From Achromobacter anxifer (lineage in GTDB: Bacteria > Pseudomonadota > Gammaproteobacteria > Burkholderiales > Burkholderiaceae_B): a stretch of DNA of 64,000 nt. The position numbers and the translations under genes are program-made. Location: assembly GCF_903652925.1 (NCBI RefSeq), contig NZ_CAHLAR010000002.1:682001-746000 (forward strand). Reading direction: 5' to 3'. Below, piece by piece: positions 42,446 through 49,958 of the stretch (position 1 is the stretch's first letter; every line of letters starts with the position of its first letter). Below the pieces are notes generated by a model, which saw only the letters and a list, made by a program, of their open reading frames with translations, searched no databases and was not told the DNA's origin.

Positions 42446-44152
42446 GTGAAAATTCGAAAAATAAAAATCAGTAATTTTCGTGGAGTGAAAGAGCTCAACT
42501 GGGATCTTCCAAAAAGCGACATCTTCTGCTTGATTGGCAAGGGCGATTCTTCCAAATCCACAATCTTGGAGGCCATCAGATACGCCTTCCATCCTCAGTG
42601 GAATCTGAGCCTCAGCGACTCCGACTTTCACCAGTGTAAGGTTGCGGATTCAATCGTCATTGAAGTCACCATTGGCGAACTGGCCGAAGAATTTTGCTCA
42701 CTGGACAAGTACGGCCATCAACTCCGAGGCTGGGATGCAGAAGCCCTCGAACTCACCGACGAACCAGAAGACCATCTTGAGAGTGTCTTGACTGTGCGGC
42801 TTACGGTCGACAAGAATCTTGAGCCCAAGTGGGTGGTGATCTGCGATCGCCATCCTGATGGTGTTCCGATGAAGCAGGGGGACAGGAACAAAGTCAGCGT
42901 GGGCCTTATTGGTGCCTATAGCGAAACGCAACTTTCATGGGCTGCGGGCACTGCATTGGCGAAGCTCACCGAGGCGCAAAGCCTCAACGAGCTACTGGCA
43001 AACGCCTCCAGAACGGCCAGAGCCTCATTGGACGCTGATCGGCCAGTTTCCCTTAAGAACTTTGATGCTGCGGCCGAGAAGTCGCAAGACATTGCGAAGC
43101 TGTTGGGTGTCCCTGTACGGGAGGCCTACAAGGCCCACCTTGACCTCGCCTCTATCAATCTGAAGGTGGGTGGCTTGGCCCTTCATGACGGTGACATGCC
43201 TCTTCGCCAGTTGGGACTTGGGTCACGGCGAATGCTGCTATGTGGCATTCAGAAGATGGGGCTGGAAGAGGGGCACATCACATTGTTTGACGAGGTGGAG
43301 TTTGGCTTGGAGCCGCACCGAATCACCCGATTGATTAAGCATATCCGTGAGGATAAACGAGGCCAGTACTTCCTTACCACACACTCTCCCACAGTCCTAC
43401 GAGAACTTACCGTCAAAGAGCTATACGTTGTGCATAGCAAAGACGGGGTGGTGCAGATCATTTCGGCGGCCAAGGAAGGGCTTGAACAGCTTGAGGTGCA
43501 GGGGAAAATTCGCTCCAGCACCGAAGCATTTCTGGCGAAGAAGGTTGTGGTCTGTGAGGGAGCTACCGAAGTCGGGTTCGTGAGAGGCTTTGACGATCAC
43601 CAAGTCTGCAAGGGGAAAGACCCGCTGTCGTATCATGGCGCAGCTCTGCTGGACGCCAGAGGCGCCAGCAAGATCAAGGATCTGGCGAGGGCATTCAGAT
43701 CGCTCGGCTACGATGTTTCAGTGCTTGCTGATGCAGACGCTGAAGATCAGTTCTCGGCCCCTGAAGCAGAGGAACTCAGGAGGCTTGGCGTCCCCGTGCA
43801 TGTGTGGAGCGACAAACTGTCCTTGGAGGAGCGGGCGTTCCTGGATCTACCCTGGGCCAGTGTGTTGGTCAGCTTGAAGCTTGCGCAGAATGAGCTGGGT
43901 TACCCAGTTCATGACCAGGTGCGCTCGAGGTTTCAGGAAGCACTCGATCAAGATTTTGACAAGTGGCCCGAAAGCGCGAAGTTGCGGACCACGATCGGTG
44001 TCGCAGCGAAGAAGGGCGGTTGGTTCAAGGACACCACGAGAGGTGATCAGTGGTTCAAGGCTGTGAGTCCTGCATTCACCGACGCAGAATTTCTGGAGAA
44101 GGACTTGGCTGTCAAACTGGAGACGCTTTGGACTTGGGCCGAGCATGTCTGA
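42446..44152 (+). CDS. gajA: OLD-family ATPase/TOPRIM nuclease, Gabija GajA-like
   Basis: A 568-residue protein starting at GTG 42446. Residues 1-350 form an ABC-type ATPase: FRGVKELNWD, Walker A GKGDSSKST at 31-39 (Ser instead of Gly before Lys37), signature-like LRQLGLGSRRM, Walker B HITLFDEVEFGLEPH with Asp282/Glu283, and switch His in FLTTHSP. Residues 360-470 form a TOPRIM nuclease with Glu371 in VVVCEGATE and Asp429/Asp431 in ADADAED. This is the class 2 OLD layout, in which the next gene is a UvrD-like helicase. GajA of Gabija is about 578 residues and degrades phage DNA when nucleotides are depleted. Gene overlaps the helicase gene by eight bases. Confidence 0.85.
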   Translation: MKIRKIKISNFRGVKELNWDLPKSDIFCLIGKGDSSKSTILEAIRYAFHPQWNLSLSDSDFHQCKVADSIVIEVTIGELAEEFCSLDKYGHQLRGWDAEALELTDEPEDHLESVLTVRLTVDKNLEPKWVVICDRHPDGVPMKQGDRNKVSVGLIGAYSETQLSWAAGTALAKLTEAQSLNELLANASRTARASLDADRPVSLKNFDAAAEKSQDIAKLLGVPVREAYKAHLDLASINLKVGGLALHDGDMPLRQLGLGSRRMLLCGIQKMGLEEGHITLFDEVEFGLEPHRITRLIKHIREDKRGQYFLTTHSPTVLRELTVKELYVVHSKDGVVQIISAAKEGLEQLEVQGKIRSSTEAFLAKKVVVCEGATEVGFVRGFDDHQVCKGKDPLSYHGAALLDARGASKIKDLARAFRSLGYDVSVLADADAEDQFSAPEAEELRRLGVPVHVWSDKLSLEERAFLDLPWASVLVSLKLAQNELGYPVHDQVRSRFQEALDQDFDKWPESAKLRTTIGVAAKKGGWFKDTTRGDQWFKAVSPAFTDAEFLEKDLAVKLETLWTWAEHV

Positions 44153-45584
44153 GGAGCTAGCGCTTAAACTCAACGAGTTCCCTACCAAGGGGTATGTGAT
44201 TGCGCCTGCCGGTTACGGCAAGACGCACCTTATTGCCATGGCAGTCAAAGCTGCCACCAAGCGGCAACTTATCTTGACCCATACCTTCGCGGGCGTGAAT
44301 TCCATCAAAACCAAGATGACGGGACTTGGCGTACCTTCCTACAAGTACCAAATTGACACGATTGCGAGCTGGTCCCTGCGGCTCTGTCTGGCCTATCCGA
44401 AGACTTCTGGATGGAAGGTGGAGCATCCCACCAGCAAGCAGTGGAACAAGCTTTATGAATGTTGTTCACGATTGCTAGGGAAGCAGTTCGTTCGCCGCGT
44501 TGTCGCTGCCACCTACGCAGGCGTCTATGTGGACGAGTACCAGGACTGCTCCGTTCTGCAGCATTCCCTTGTTTGTGCCTTCGGTGAGTTTCTGCCCTGC
44601 CGAATCTTGGGCGATCCTATGCAGGCCATCTTTGACTTTGGTGGCGACGAAGGCAAGCCCGTCGACTGGGCTCTAAATGTCTATCCAACCTTTGCGTGTC
44701 TCGGTCAACTGGAGACGCCGTGGCGCTGGAGGATGGCTGGCGATCCGAAGCTTGGGGATTGGCTCAAGAAGGCAAGGGACACACTGGAACAGGGCCAGAA
44801 AATTGATCTTTTGAATGCTCTGCCTAGGTGTGTGAAACGGGTTTACACGGCCCCCGAATACCTTTCGTCAAAGCAGTACTCTTCGCTTATGGACATGCTG
44901 GATCATCAGGACAGTGTTATTGCCCTGCATGGCGGCGATCAGGAGTCCAAAAACAAGACCCATCTCTTGGCCCGAACTTTGGGTGGGCGGTTTTCTTCCA
45001 TCGAAGAAGTTGAAGGCAAAGAACTTCATTCGTTCGTCAAGAAATTTGTTGCGGCCAAGACGACCAAGGCGGGCTTCCTCCTGGCGGTGGACTTTGCTAA
45101 GAAATGCTTCACCGGCGTTGCTAAGGCTCTGACTGCCGGTACTCGAAAGGGTGAGGTAGCGAAGCAAAGCAAAGCGACCAAGTATCCGTTGGTCCTGCAC
45201 GCTGCGAACGCCTATCTGAACAGTCCGACAAGTGCTCACTTGAAAGCCTTCTTCTTGGCGTTGAAGGTCAACCCCGAGACATCTGCCTACCGTCGTGATC
45301 TGTTGTATCGCTTCCTAAACGTGTTGAAGATTCACATTGACGGGACAGGAGCGAATCTGACGGAGGCCGCGAACCTCTATCAGCGCGACATGAGGCACAC
45401 GGGACGGCCAATTGGTCACCGCAAGCTCATTGGCACAACGCTACTAGTGAAGGGGTTGGAGTACGACCATGCAATCATCCTTGATGCAGATGCATTGGAT
45501 GCCAGGGATTTGTATGTCGCAATGACCCGTGGGTCCAAGTCTTTGACCATAATTGGCGCGCAGCGGCACCTGCCAGCAAGATAA
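44145..45584 (+). CDS. gajB: UvrD/Rep-like helicase, Gabija GajB-like
   Basis: A 479-residue protein translated from inside the end of the gajA-like gene. Helicase superfamily 1 motifs are in order: motif I APAGYGKTHLI with Lys26, motif II VYVDEYQDCS at 128-136, motif III RILGDPMQAIFDF, motif IV-like TPWRWRM, motif V GTTLLVKGLEYDHAII and motif VI LYVAMTRGSKSL. Length matches GajB (about 494 residues), shorter than UvrD because the 1B/2B subdomains are reduced. Together with the preceding gene it forms a two-gene Gabija-type defence operon; GajB senses DNA ends and activates GajA. Family assignment by motifs and gene order. Confidence 0.85.
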   Translation: MSEELALKLNEFPTKGYVIAPAGYGKTHLIAMAVKAATKRQLILTHTFAGVNSIKTKMTGLGVPSYKYQIDTIASWSLRLCLAYPKTSGWKVEHPTSKQWNKLYECCSRLLGKQFVRRVVAATYAGVYVDEYQDCSVLQHSLVCAFGEFLPCRILGDPMQAIFDFGGDEGKPVDWALNVYPTFACLGQLETPWRWRMAGDPKLGDWLKKARDTLEQGQKIDLLNALPRCVKRVYTAPEYLSSKQYSSLMDMLDHQDSVIALHGGDQESKNKTHLLARTLGGRFSSIEEVEGKELHSFVKKFVAAKTTKAGFLLAVDFAKKCFTGVAKALTAGTRKGEVAKQSKATKYPLVLHAANAYLNSPTSAHLKAFFLALKVNPETSAYRRDLLYRFLNVLKIHIDGTGANLTEAANLYQRDMRHTGRPIGHRKLIGTTLLVKGLEYDHAIILDADALDARDLYVAMTRGSKSLTIIGAQRHLPAR

Positions 45585-45624
45585 GGGTCCGTTTGGTCCT
45601 CCCGCACGAGGAATGGTGTCAGAC

Positions 45625-45757
45625 TGAGCTGATCCGGATTTCTCGGACAGTTTGGTTAAGGCCCGGAGGCCTCGACCTGGACAGGGGTTCGATAACCTAG
45701 CCCTTGGTGGATTCGCTGGCGGCTATATAAGACCTCAATGTAGTTAAAGATTAGAAA
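45625..45757 (-). mobile_element. Remnant of an IS3-family insertion sequence
   Basis: On the minus strand a 34-codon frame ends in TAA at 45656-45658 and reads ...IFNYIEVLYSRQRIHQGLG YRTPVQ..., the typical C-terminus of IS3-family OrfB (YIEVFYNRxRxHxxLGY). It is followed by a probable terminal inverted repeat CTGTCCGAGAAATCCGG... (45625-45650). The rest of the transposase and the other end are lost. The sequence ATGGTGTCAG flanks both sides (45614-45623 and 45759-45768). Confidence 0.65.
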
Positions 45758-45760
45758 ATG

Positions 45761-45802
45761 GTGTCAGGCTACAATTTAGTGAGTTAAATTGTAGCCTGAC
45801 AC
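45761..45802. terminator. Perfect 18-bp stem-loop, island repeat copies C and D
   Basis: GTGTCAGGCTACAATTTA (45761-45778) and its exact complement (45785-45802) flank a 6-base loop; TTTTTCTT follows. This is a strong candidate Rho-independent terminator on the + strand, downstream of the gajAB-like operon. Both arms are copies of the island repeat. Confidence 0.7.
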
Positions 45803-45827
45803 TTTTTCTTAGGGGCGTCGAAAATAA

Positions 45828-45871
45828 AGGTGTCAGACTACAATTTCGGCGATGAAAATTCTAGTTTGATA
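45828..45871. repeat. Imperfect stem-loop, island repeat copy E
   Basis: AGGTGTCAGACTACAATTT pairs with three mismatches to AAATTCTAGTTTGATA across a short loop, followed by an AT-rich run with seven T. It is a diverged second copy of the hairpin at 45761, about 50 bases before the next gene. Confidence 0.55.
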
Positions 45872-45920
45872 ATTTAATTTTTTTCGTTCCCGTTCAGCCA
45901 TTTTTTAGACAGGTACGTTC

Positions 45921-46592
45921 ATGGCTTACGCCTTTGATCTCCGACAGGTTTGTGGGGGCTATGCTTACTTCAGTACGTTCACTCATGGGGATTTATCCCC
46001 TGATGATAGATACGAAATCAGAGTGCCATCCGAAGTGAACGTGGATCGCTTCTCAACAGCGCTAGAGGAACTTGGGCAGTCATTTCAATTCATCGACTCC
46101 GAAGATTCCTACAGAATTTGGATCTACTCGCAGGGGTGGGCAGTGGTAGCACCTGCCTTTGCAAGATCTCGCATGCAGAATTGGTTAAAACAACATAAAT
46201 GCATCAGTACTGCTTTGGGAGCTTTTACGGATATCGAAATTGCCGCGCCAAGTGTCATGAAAAGGAGCTTTCGAGGTGTTGCAAAGAAAAAAATATTAGA
46301 TAGAGATGGCGGTCGTTGCCTGGAATGCGGAAGCCAAAATGCACTGACTCTTCAGCATGTAATTCCTTTTTCGGCCGGAGGAGAGACGAGCAGCCGGAAC
46401 ATGGTAACTCTATGCGAAGAATGCAATCAAAGCTATCGTGACGAGATTAATCCTGAGCTATGTCGCCTAGCAGGATTGCATTACGGATATGAACCGTCAT
46501 TAATCAAGTTGGCACCTGACCGGCAGACAGCGCTACGTCGTGCCGTATATTTCTCGAACAATCTCATGCATACCCGATGTGATTTATGGTGA
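45921..46592 (+). CDS. HNH-family protein
   Basis: A 223-residue protein. Residues 1-110 are an unrecognised domain (AYAFDLRQVCGGYAYFSTF, then FQFIDSEDSYRIWIYSQGW). Residues 118-180 form a McrA/Cas9-like HNH unit with two knuckles: Cys133/Cys136, His146 in LQHVIPFSAGGET, Asn160, and Cys165/Cys168. The final His after the second knuckle, normally a metal ligand, is replaced (CNQSYRD). AT-rich codon use like the rest of the island. It follows the terminator-like hairpins, so it has its own transcription. Role in DNA defence is inferred from location only. Confidence 0.78.
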   Translation: MAYAFDLRQVCGGYAYFSTFTHGDLSPDDRYEIRVPSEVNVDRFSTALEELGQSFQFIDSEDSYRIWIYSQGWAVVAPAFARSRMQNWLKQHKCISTALGAFTDIEIAAPSVMKRSFRGVAKKKILDRDGGRCLECGSQNALTLQHVIPFSAGGETSSRNMVTLCEECNQSYRDEINPELCRLAGLHYGYEPSLIKLAPDRQTALRRAVYFSNNLMHTRCDLW

Positions 46593-46862
46593 ACAACATG
46601 ACTAAATTGGTGCTTGCGAAGAGGATGCTGTAGTTCACCTGTCTCGGCGTCGATCGACTGCTTCGGGTCGATAGCGCACCTTCATCAGCGCCGGCTTCCG
46701 GCCAACAGCAGACAGTCCTCGGATGTGGAAATTCTTTGGTTAGCCTAAGCAGACGCAAGTGGCTGCTGCCAGATGAGAATTTAGAATCAATCTGTCAAGC
46801 GAACAGTCTTAGTCTATGATTTTTCGTCCATTTTTAGTTGAGTACCCCATTTCGGAGTATGC
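46593..46862. other. Intergenic spacer with degenerate element
   Basis: 270 bases without a convincing gene. GACTGCTTCGGGTCG (46656-46670) and a later GACAGTC resemble the pair ends of a dispersed element; a related CTGACCGCTTGGGGTCG lies at 47851-47867, after the next gene. Confidence 0.4.
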
Positions 46863-47783
46863 ATGTTCATCGGTGCCGCCAATGCCATTCTTCGTGCGAT
46901 TGCGCGTCTCAGCGCGGCGCAAAGTCCCGGGCGACCTATTGGGTTAGCAGTAGCTTTCTGGGGCGAAGGCGCAGAGGGCCTCATTCGAATAGATCGGCAC
47001 TACAGGGTTGTATGCAATCTCAAGACGGGCGGAACAAATCCCAAGGTAGTTAGGGAGCTTCTTCGACGGCCAAACGCGGAGGTTCGACACCTTCCCAATC
47101 TCCACGCGAAGGTTTCCGTGTTCGAGCACGGAGCTATTGTCTCATCAGCAAATTTTTCTAAAAATGGGCTCTGGCTTGACGGCGATTCAAGTGGCGGTTG
47201 GGATGAGGCCGCTTACGAGTTCTCCGATCACGACAAAGGATTCGCCGAGGTCGAGCTTTGGTTTGAAGCACTTTTTTCCAGAAGTCTGCTCATCTCAGAA
47301 GAGGATTTACTTGAGGCAGAGGCTGCGTGGGCTGCTCGAGTGCCATTTGCACCGATGGTCACCGTGTCTTCGGAGGTCCGCGACGCTGAAGCTGCGGGAC
47401 TGCGAGCCGTGGAGCTTACCGAAGACGACCTGTTCGAGCGATTCCTCAAACCTAGAAATCGATTCCGTATGGCGGCACCGTGGTTGATTCAAGTCTTCTC
47501 GAAGATCGAGGAAGTGAACAATAGCAGCCGATATGTGCCCGCGTATGTAGCAAACATGATTTGGACTCAGTCTGGGAAGCCGATTGCCAGCAATATTCCG
47601 GAGCACCGCACGCTGCGGCAGCCGAGCGAGGTATGGAGCTTAGCTGTCGCGAAGAGCAAGAAACATGGCCCGAGAATTCATGCGCTCTTGCGGGCGGTGA
47701 TCCACGACGAGATCACCCCGCCTGCCGTGAGATACTGGGCCGAAGAATGTGCGCAGGTAATATCCAACCCTTCGTTACAGTGA
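46863..47783 (+). CDS. PLD-like nuclease-family protein
   Basis: A 306-residue protein. Residues 20-105 resemble half of a phospholipase D/HKD unit: LPNLHAKVSVFEHGAIVSSANFSKNGL gives His81, Lys83, Ser94 and Asn97, the arrangement used by Nuc and restriction nucleases such as BfiI. One motif per chain means that a dimer would form the active site. Residues 150-306 are helical and unrecognised (long acidic region LTEDDLFERFLKPRNRF). Proteins of this type occur in restriction and phage-defence loci. No partner methylase lies next to it. Confidence 0.75.
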   Translation: MFIGAANAILRAIARLSAAQSPGRPIGLAVAFWGEGAEGLIRIDRHYRVVCNLKTGGTNPKVVRELLRRPNAEVRHLPNLHAKVSVFEHGAIVSSANFSKNGLWLDGDSSGGWDEAAYEFSDHDKGFAEVELWFEALFSRSLLISEEDLLEAEAAWAARVPFAPMVTVSSEVRDAEAAGLRAVELTEDDLFERFLKPRNRFRMAAPWLIQVFSKIEEVNNSSRYVPAYVANMIWTQSGKPIASNIPEHRTLRQPSEVWSLAVAKSKKHGPRIHALLRAVIHDEITPPAVRYWAEECAQVISNPSLQ

Positions 47784-47956
47784 ACTGCGTTCGGCACCCT
47801 CTGAGCCCAAATGTTGGTGTTGCGAGGCTGCCTTTCGACGAGACCAGTAACTGACCGCTTGGGGTCGTAAGCTGACCCTCCCCCTTGCATCTGACGCGCT
47901 GGCTGTGCTATCGCCAGTCAGCATCATGTCAATGCTGACTCCGTCAGACAAATCTC

Positions 47957-48256
47957 TCAATGAATCGGTTTTGCTCCGTCGGTGAATCTGAATTCATCAA
48001 GAGCAGATTCAACAAGATCTGTGATGTGATCGCAGAGACTTTCAATGCCGCCCAGCAAGTTGGATACAACCCAAGGATCGAGCTGCTGGTTACCGGCCGT
48101 CTCCGAGTCATTTGCTCCATTGCCAACAATTCGGCTAATTGCCCAAATTCCCTGGCAAGCCCGCTCCATCTTCCGCAGGTCTGAAAACCGAACTACGCCA
48201 TGCTCGGGATCATCCGGCGTCGCCCAGCGGTCAAGTGTGTAGGGGTGATCATTCAT
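47957..48256 (-). CDS. Small hypothetical protein of phage/accessory type
   Basis: A 99-residue protein. AGGAGG five bases before ATG 48256 is a near-perfect ribosome site. It begins with NDHPYTLDRW and a segment PEHGVVRFSDLRKMERACQGIWAI; it is acidic and helical and ends with a DLVESALDEF helix. I do not recognise a family, but short genes of this kind are commonly found behind C4-type antisense RNA elements in prophage-derived regions, and one such element lies directly upstream. Confidence 0.7.
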   Translation of the reverse strand: MNDHPYTLDRWATPDDPEHGVVRFSDLRKMERACQGIWAISRIVGNGANDSETAGNQQLDPWVVSNLLGGIESLCDHITDLVESALDEFRFTDGAKPIH

Positions 48257-48296
48257 TACTGCCTCCTGTTGAGTAAGGAGCCCGCGTCCCGCTGTC

Positions 48297-48395
48297 AATC
48301 GGGGTGGGCGGGCACAAGGCCGGGTTGACAGACCGGTAACAGGAGCAACCGGCGCACGCGAGCGTGCCCCAGCCTAGGCCCGCCCATAGCAGGGA
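48297..48395 (-). ncRNA. C4-antisense-RNA-like structured element
   Basis: Read on the minus strand, TGGGCGGGC (complement of 48378-48386) and GCCCGCCCA (complement of 48305-48313) form a 9-bp closing helix. Inside it are a GCACG/CGTGC hairpin with a 4-base loop and a CCGGT/ACCGG helix. This closing helix with two inner hairpins, the TATGGGCGGG start and the ACCGGTCTGTCAACCCGG segment, recalls the C4 antisense RNA family of phages P1/P7. It sits 40 bases before the small gene at 48256. Confidence 0.5.
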
Positions 48396-48416
48396 CGTGC
48401 GTCGGCCGACGGACGT

Positions 48417-48437
48417 AAAAATGCCGCTATTGCGGCG
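48417..48437 (-). terminator. Short GC hairpin with T-run, minus strand
   Basis: On the minus strand GCCGC-AATA-GCGGC is followed by ATTTTTAC. It lies downstream of the decayed methyltransferase copy and upstream of the C4-like element. The stem is only five pairs. Confidence 0.35.
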
Positions 48438-48539
48438 GCTGTCCGCTCCTGTTAACTCCGGCTGTCAATCCGGACGATCGTTGGTGCGATCGCAGGGCAA
48501 GTATAGGCGGAACGGATCATGGCAGTAATGCGACTAGTG

Positions 48540-48985
48540 GCATTTTCGTCTCTTTCGAGCTCCCGCGTATGCGGCGGATGTCTCCAGATTTCGATCGGAG
48601 GATCGGTTAGCGCCTGGGCATTGTCTTTACGCAGCATCGAAACCACTTCCGCCAGGCTGCGGGGTACGGAGACGATGTACTTGGTCTTCTTTTCCAACGC
48701 GAAGTGAGTTGTTTCGTCGGGGAAGTGTTGCAGGCGTGTTGGTCAGTGACGACGTCAACCGTGACGGGCAAGTAGTCCGACGTGCTCGAACCGGCCATGA
48801 ACAGATTCAGGAAGCGCCTGCCGGAAAAGTCCCATTCGCTTGGCTAGTGCCCCCGATGATTTCATCGGTTGTTCGCGGGTTTCGATGCAGTAGATGCCGA
48901 AGCCTTTCGTGAGTTCCTGGGGCGTTCCTTGCAGAACGGTTCGTACGCAGGGTGAAGCCCAGGTAAGACTTGCTCGTCCGGTCGT
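48540..48985 (-). pseudogene. Decayed copy of the methyltransferase gene at 49959
   Basis: Fragments in three frames match the intact gene in order: SKSYLGF, GIYCIETREQPMKSSGALAK, VTVDVVTDQHACNT, then EKKTKYIVSVPRSLAEVVS and IEIWRHPPHTREL. At least three frameshifts separate them and the PCC motif is lost. Both ends of the gene are missing. This is a partial duplicate of the nearby gene in an advanced state of decay. Confidence 0.75.
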
Positions 48986-49027
48986 CATCTTCGATCCCGT
49001 ACACTACCCGGGTAACCAGGGAGCGAT

Positions 49028-49243
49028 ATGTCGATTCAATCACTAAGCCGATACAGCATTGTCTTGTTTCTCGTTGCGCTAAGTTCAGGTTGTTCTTCCA
49101 TAGGCAACGAATGTCGCTGGAACCGCAGCAGCTGCATGTATGACGGCAAGTACGAGCCGGGCGAGGAAGATTACGCGGAAGCTGAGGCGAAGCGTCTGAA
49201 CAAGGACTCGACTGATCGGTTGCGCCGAAGCTCTGGCAATTGA
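49028..49243 (+). CDS. Small lipoprotein
   Basis: A 71-residue protein with a signal of the lipoprotein type: hydrophobic core and ALSSGCSS at residues 16-23, so Cys21 is the likely lipidated residue. The mature part contains two more cysteines around WNRSSCMYDGKYEPGEEDYAEAEAKRLN and ends in a basic helix. Such very small lipoproteins with an EPGEEDYAE-like acidic stretch are frequent in this bacterial group; function unknown. GGGAGCG precedes the ATG. It lies between the decayed methyltransferase copy and a minus-strand hypothetical gene. Confidence 0.72.
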   Translation: MSIQSLSRYSIVLFLVALSSGCSSIGNECRWNRSSCMYDGKYEPGEEDYAEAEAKRLNKDSTDRLRRSSGN

Positions 49244-49276
49244 TCGACGGATCGAGCTTTCTAAGCTCGTGAGGTC

Positions 49277-49852
49277 CTAGCCAGAGACCTGCCAGTCGCG
49301 AAACTGCTTGAACAAGCGAAACCCCACATAAGTTTCGCTCCTGAGCCAGCGCCGCCGGTAGTAGCAATCCCAGTAGCTGGTCATGCGTTGTTGCGCCAGA
49401 TCCAGAAAGGCCGGATTGTCCCGAAGAACCGTTCCGTAGGTGCGCTTGTCCAGCAAGGGCAAGCACGCCTCGATGTCCTGCAGGATTTCGACGACGTATT
49501 CACTGCAGAGCTGCACCACGAACGGCACAACCCAAGGCTCGGATGCCCCAGCCAGCCGCTCAATTTGGCGCTGGCGTACGTGGCCGTCATGATGGCGTGA
49601 CTGTATGCACGCGTAGATCAGTGCCTGGGGTTCGTCCAGCTTGGAGGACAAGGAGTCGCTGCCCTCATGCTGAACGCGATAGGGCAGTGCCAAGGGCTCG
49701 TCCTGCACAATGACGGACAAACCGCGGCCGCTCATGACCGAGGGGCAGATCTCCTCGGTGATATGTGCTGCTTCAGCGCGCAGTCGCGCGGGGAAGGCTG
49801 CTGTTAGCAGCGCTGTCTGCTCTGGAGCGGCCTTGCGCGGACGAGAGGACAT
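49277..49852 (-). CDS. Hypothetical protein
   Basis: A 191-residue soluble protein. The N-terminus MSSRPRKAAPEQTALLTAAF is basic; the core is helical with a repeated aromatic C-terminus (YWDCYYRRRWLRSETYVGFRLFKQF). No catalytic motif, signal or membrane segment was seen. It is encoded on the same strand and downstream of the intact methyltransferase gene (106 bases between). Not recognised. GC content is again at chromosomal level, so the island probably ends before it. Confidence 0.65.
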   Translation of the reverse strand: MSSRPRKAAPEQTALLTAAFPARLRAEAAHITEEICPSVMSGRGLSVIVQDEPLALPYRVQHEGSDSLSSKLDEPQALIYACIQSRHHDGHVRQRQIERLAGASEPWVVPFVVQLCSEYVVEILQDIEACLPLLDKRTYGTVLRDNPAFLDLAQQRMTSYWDCYYRRRWLRSETYVGFRLFKQFRDWQVSG

Positions 49853-49958
49853 GTGGGGAAGGTTGCTTGAATGGTGTTTACCGTGTCATGCGGTGCGTCT
49901 GGCGGAAGACCACGGCACGCACGGATGCTGACGCTGCGGCATGAAGCAGGAGAGGTGC

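Noticed and set aside
40835-45920. Island repeats as integron attC sites or CRISPR repeats
   Set aside because: Copies are few, irregularly spaced, in both orientations, and no integrase or cas gene is present in the window.
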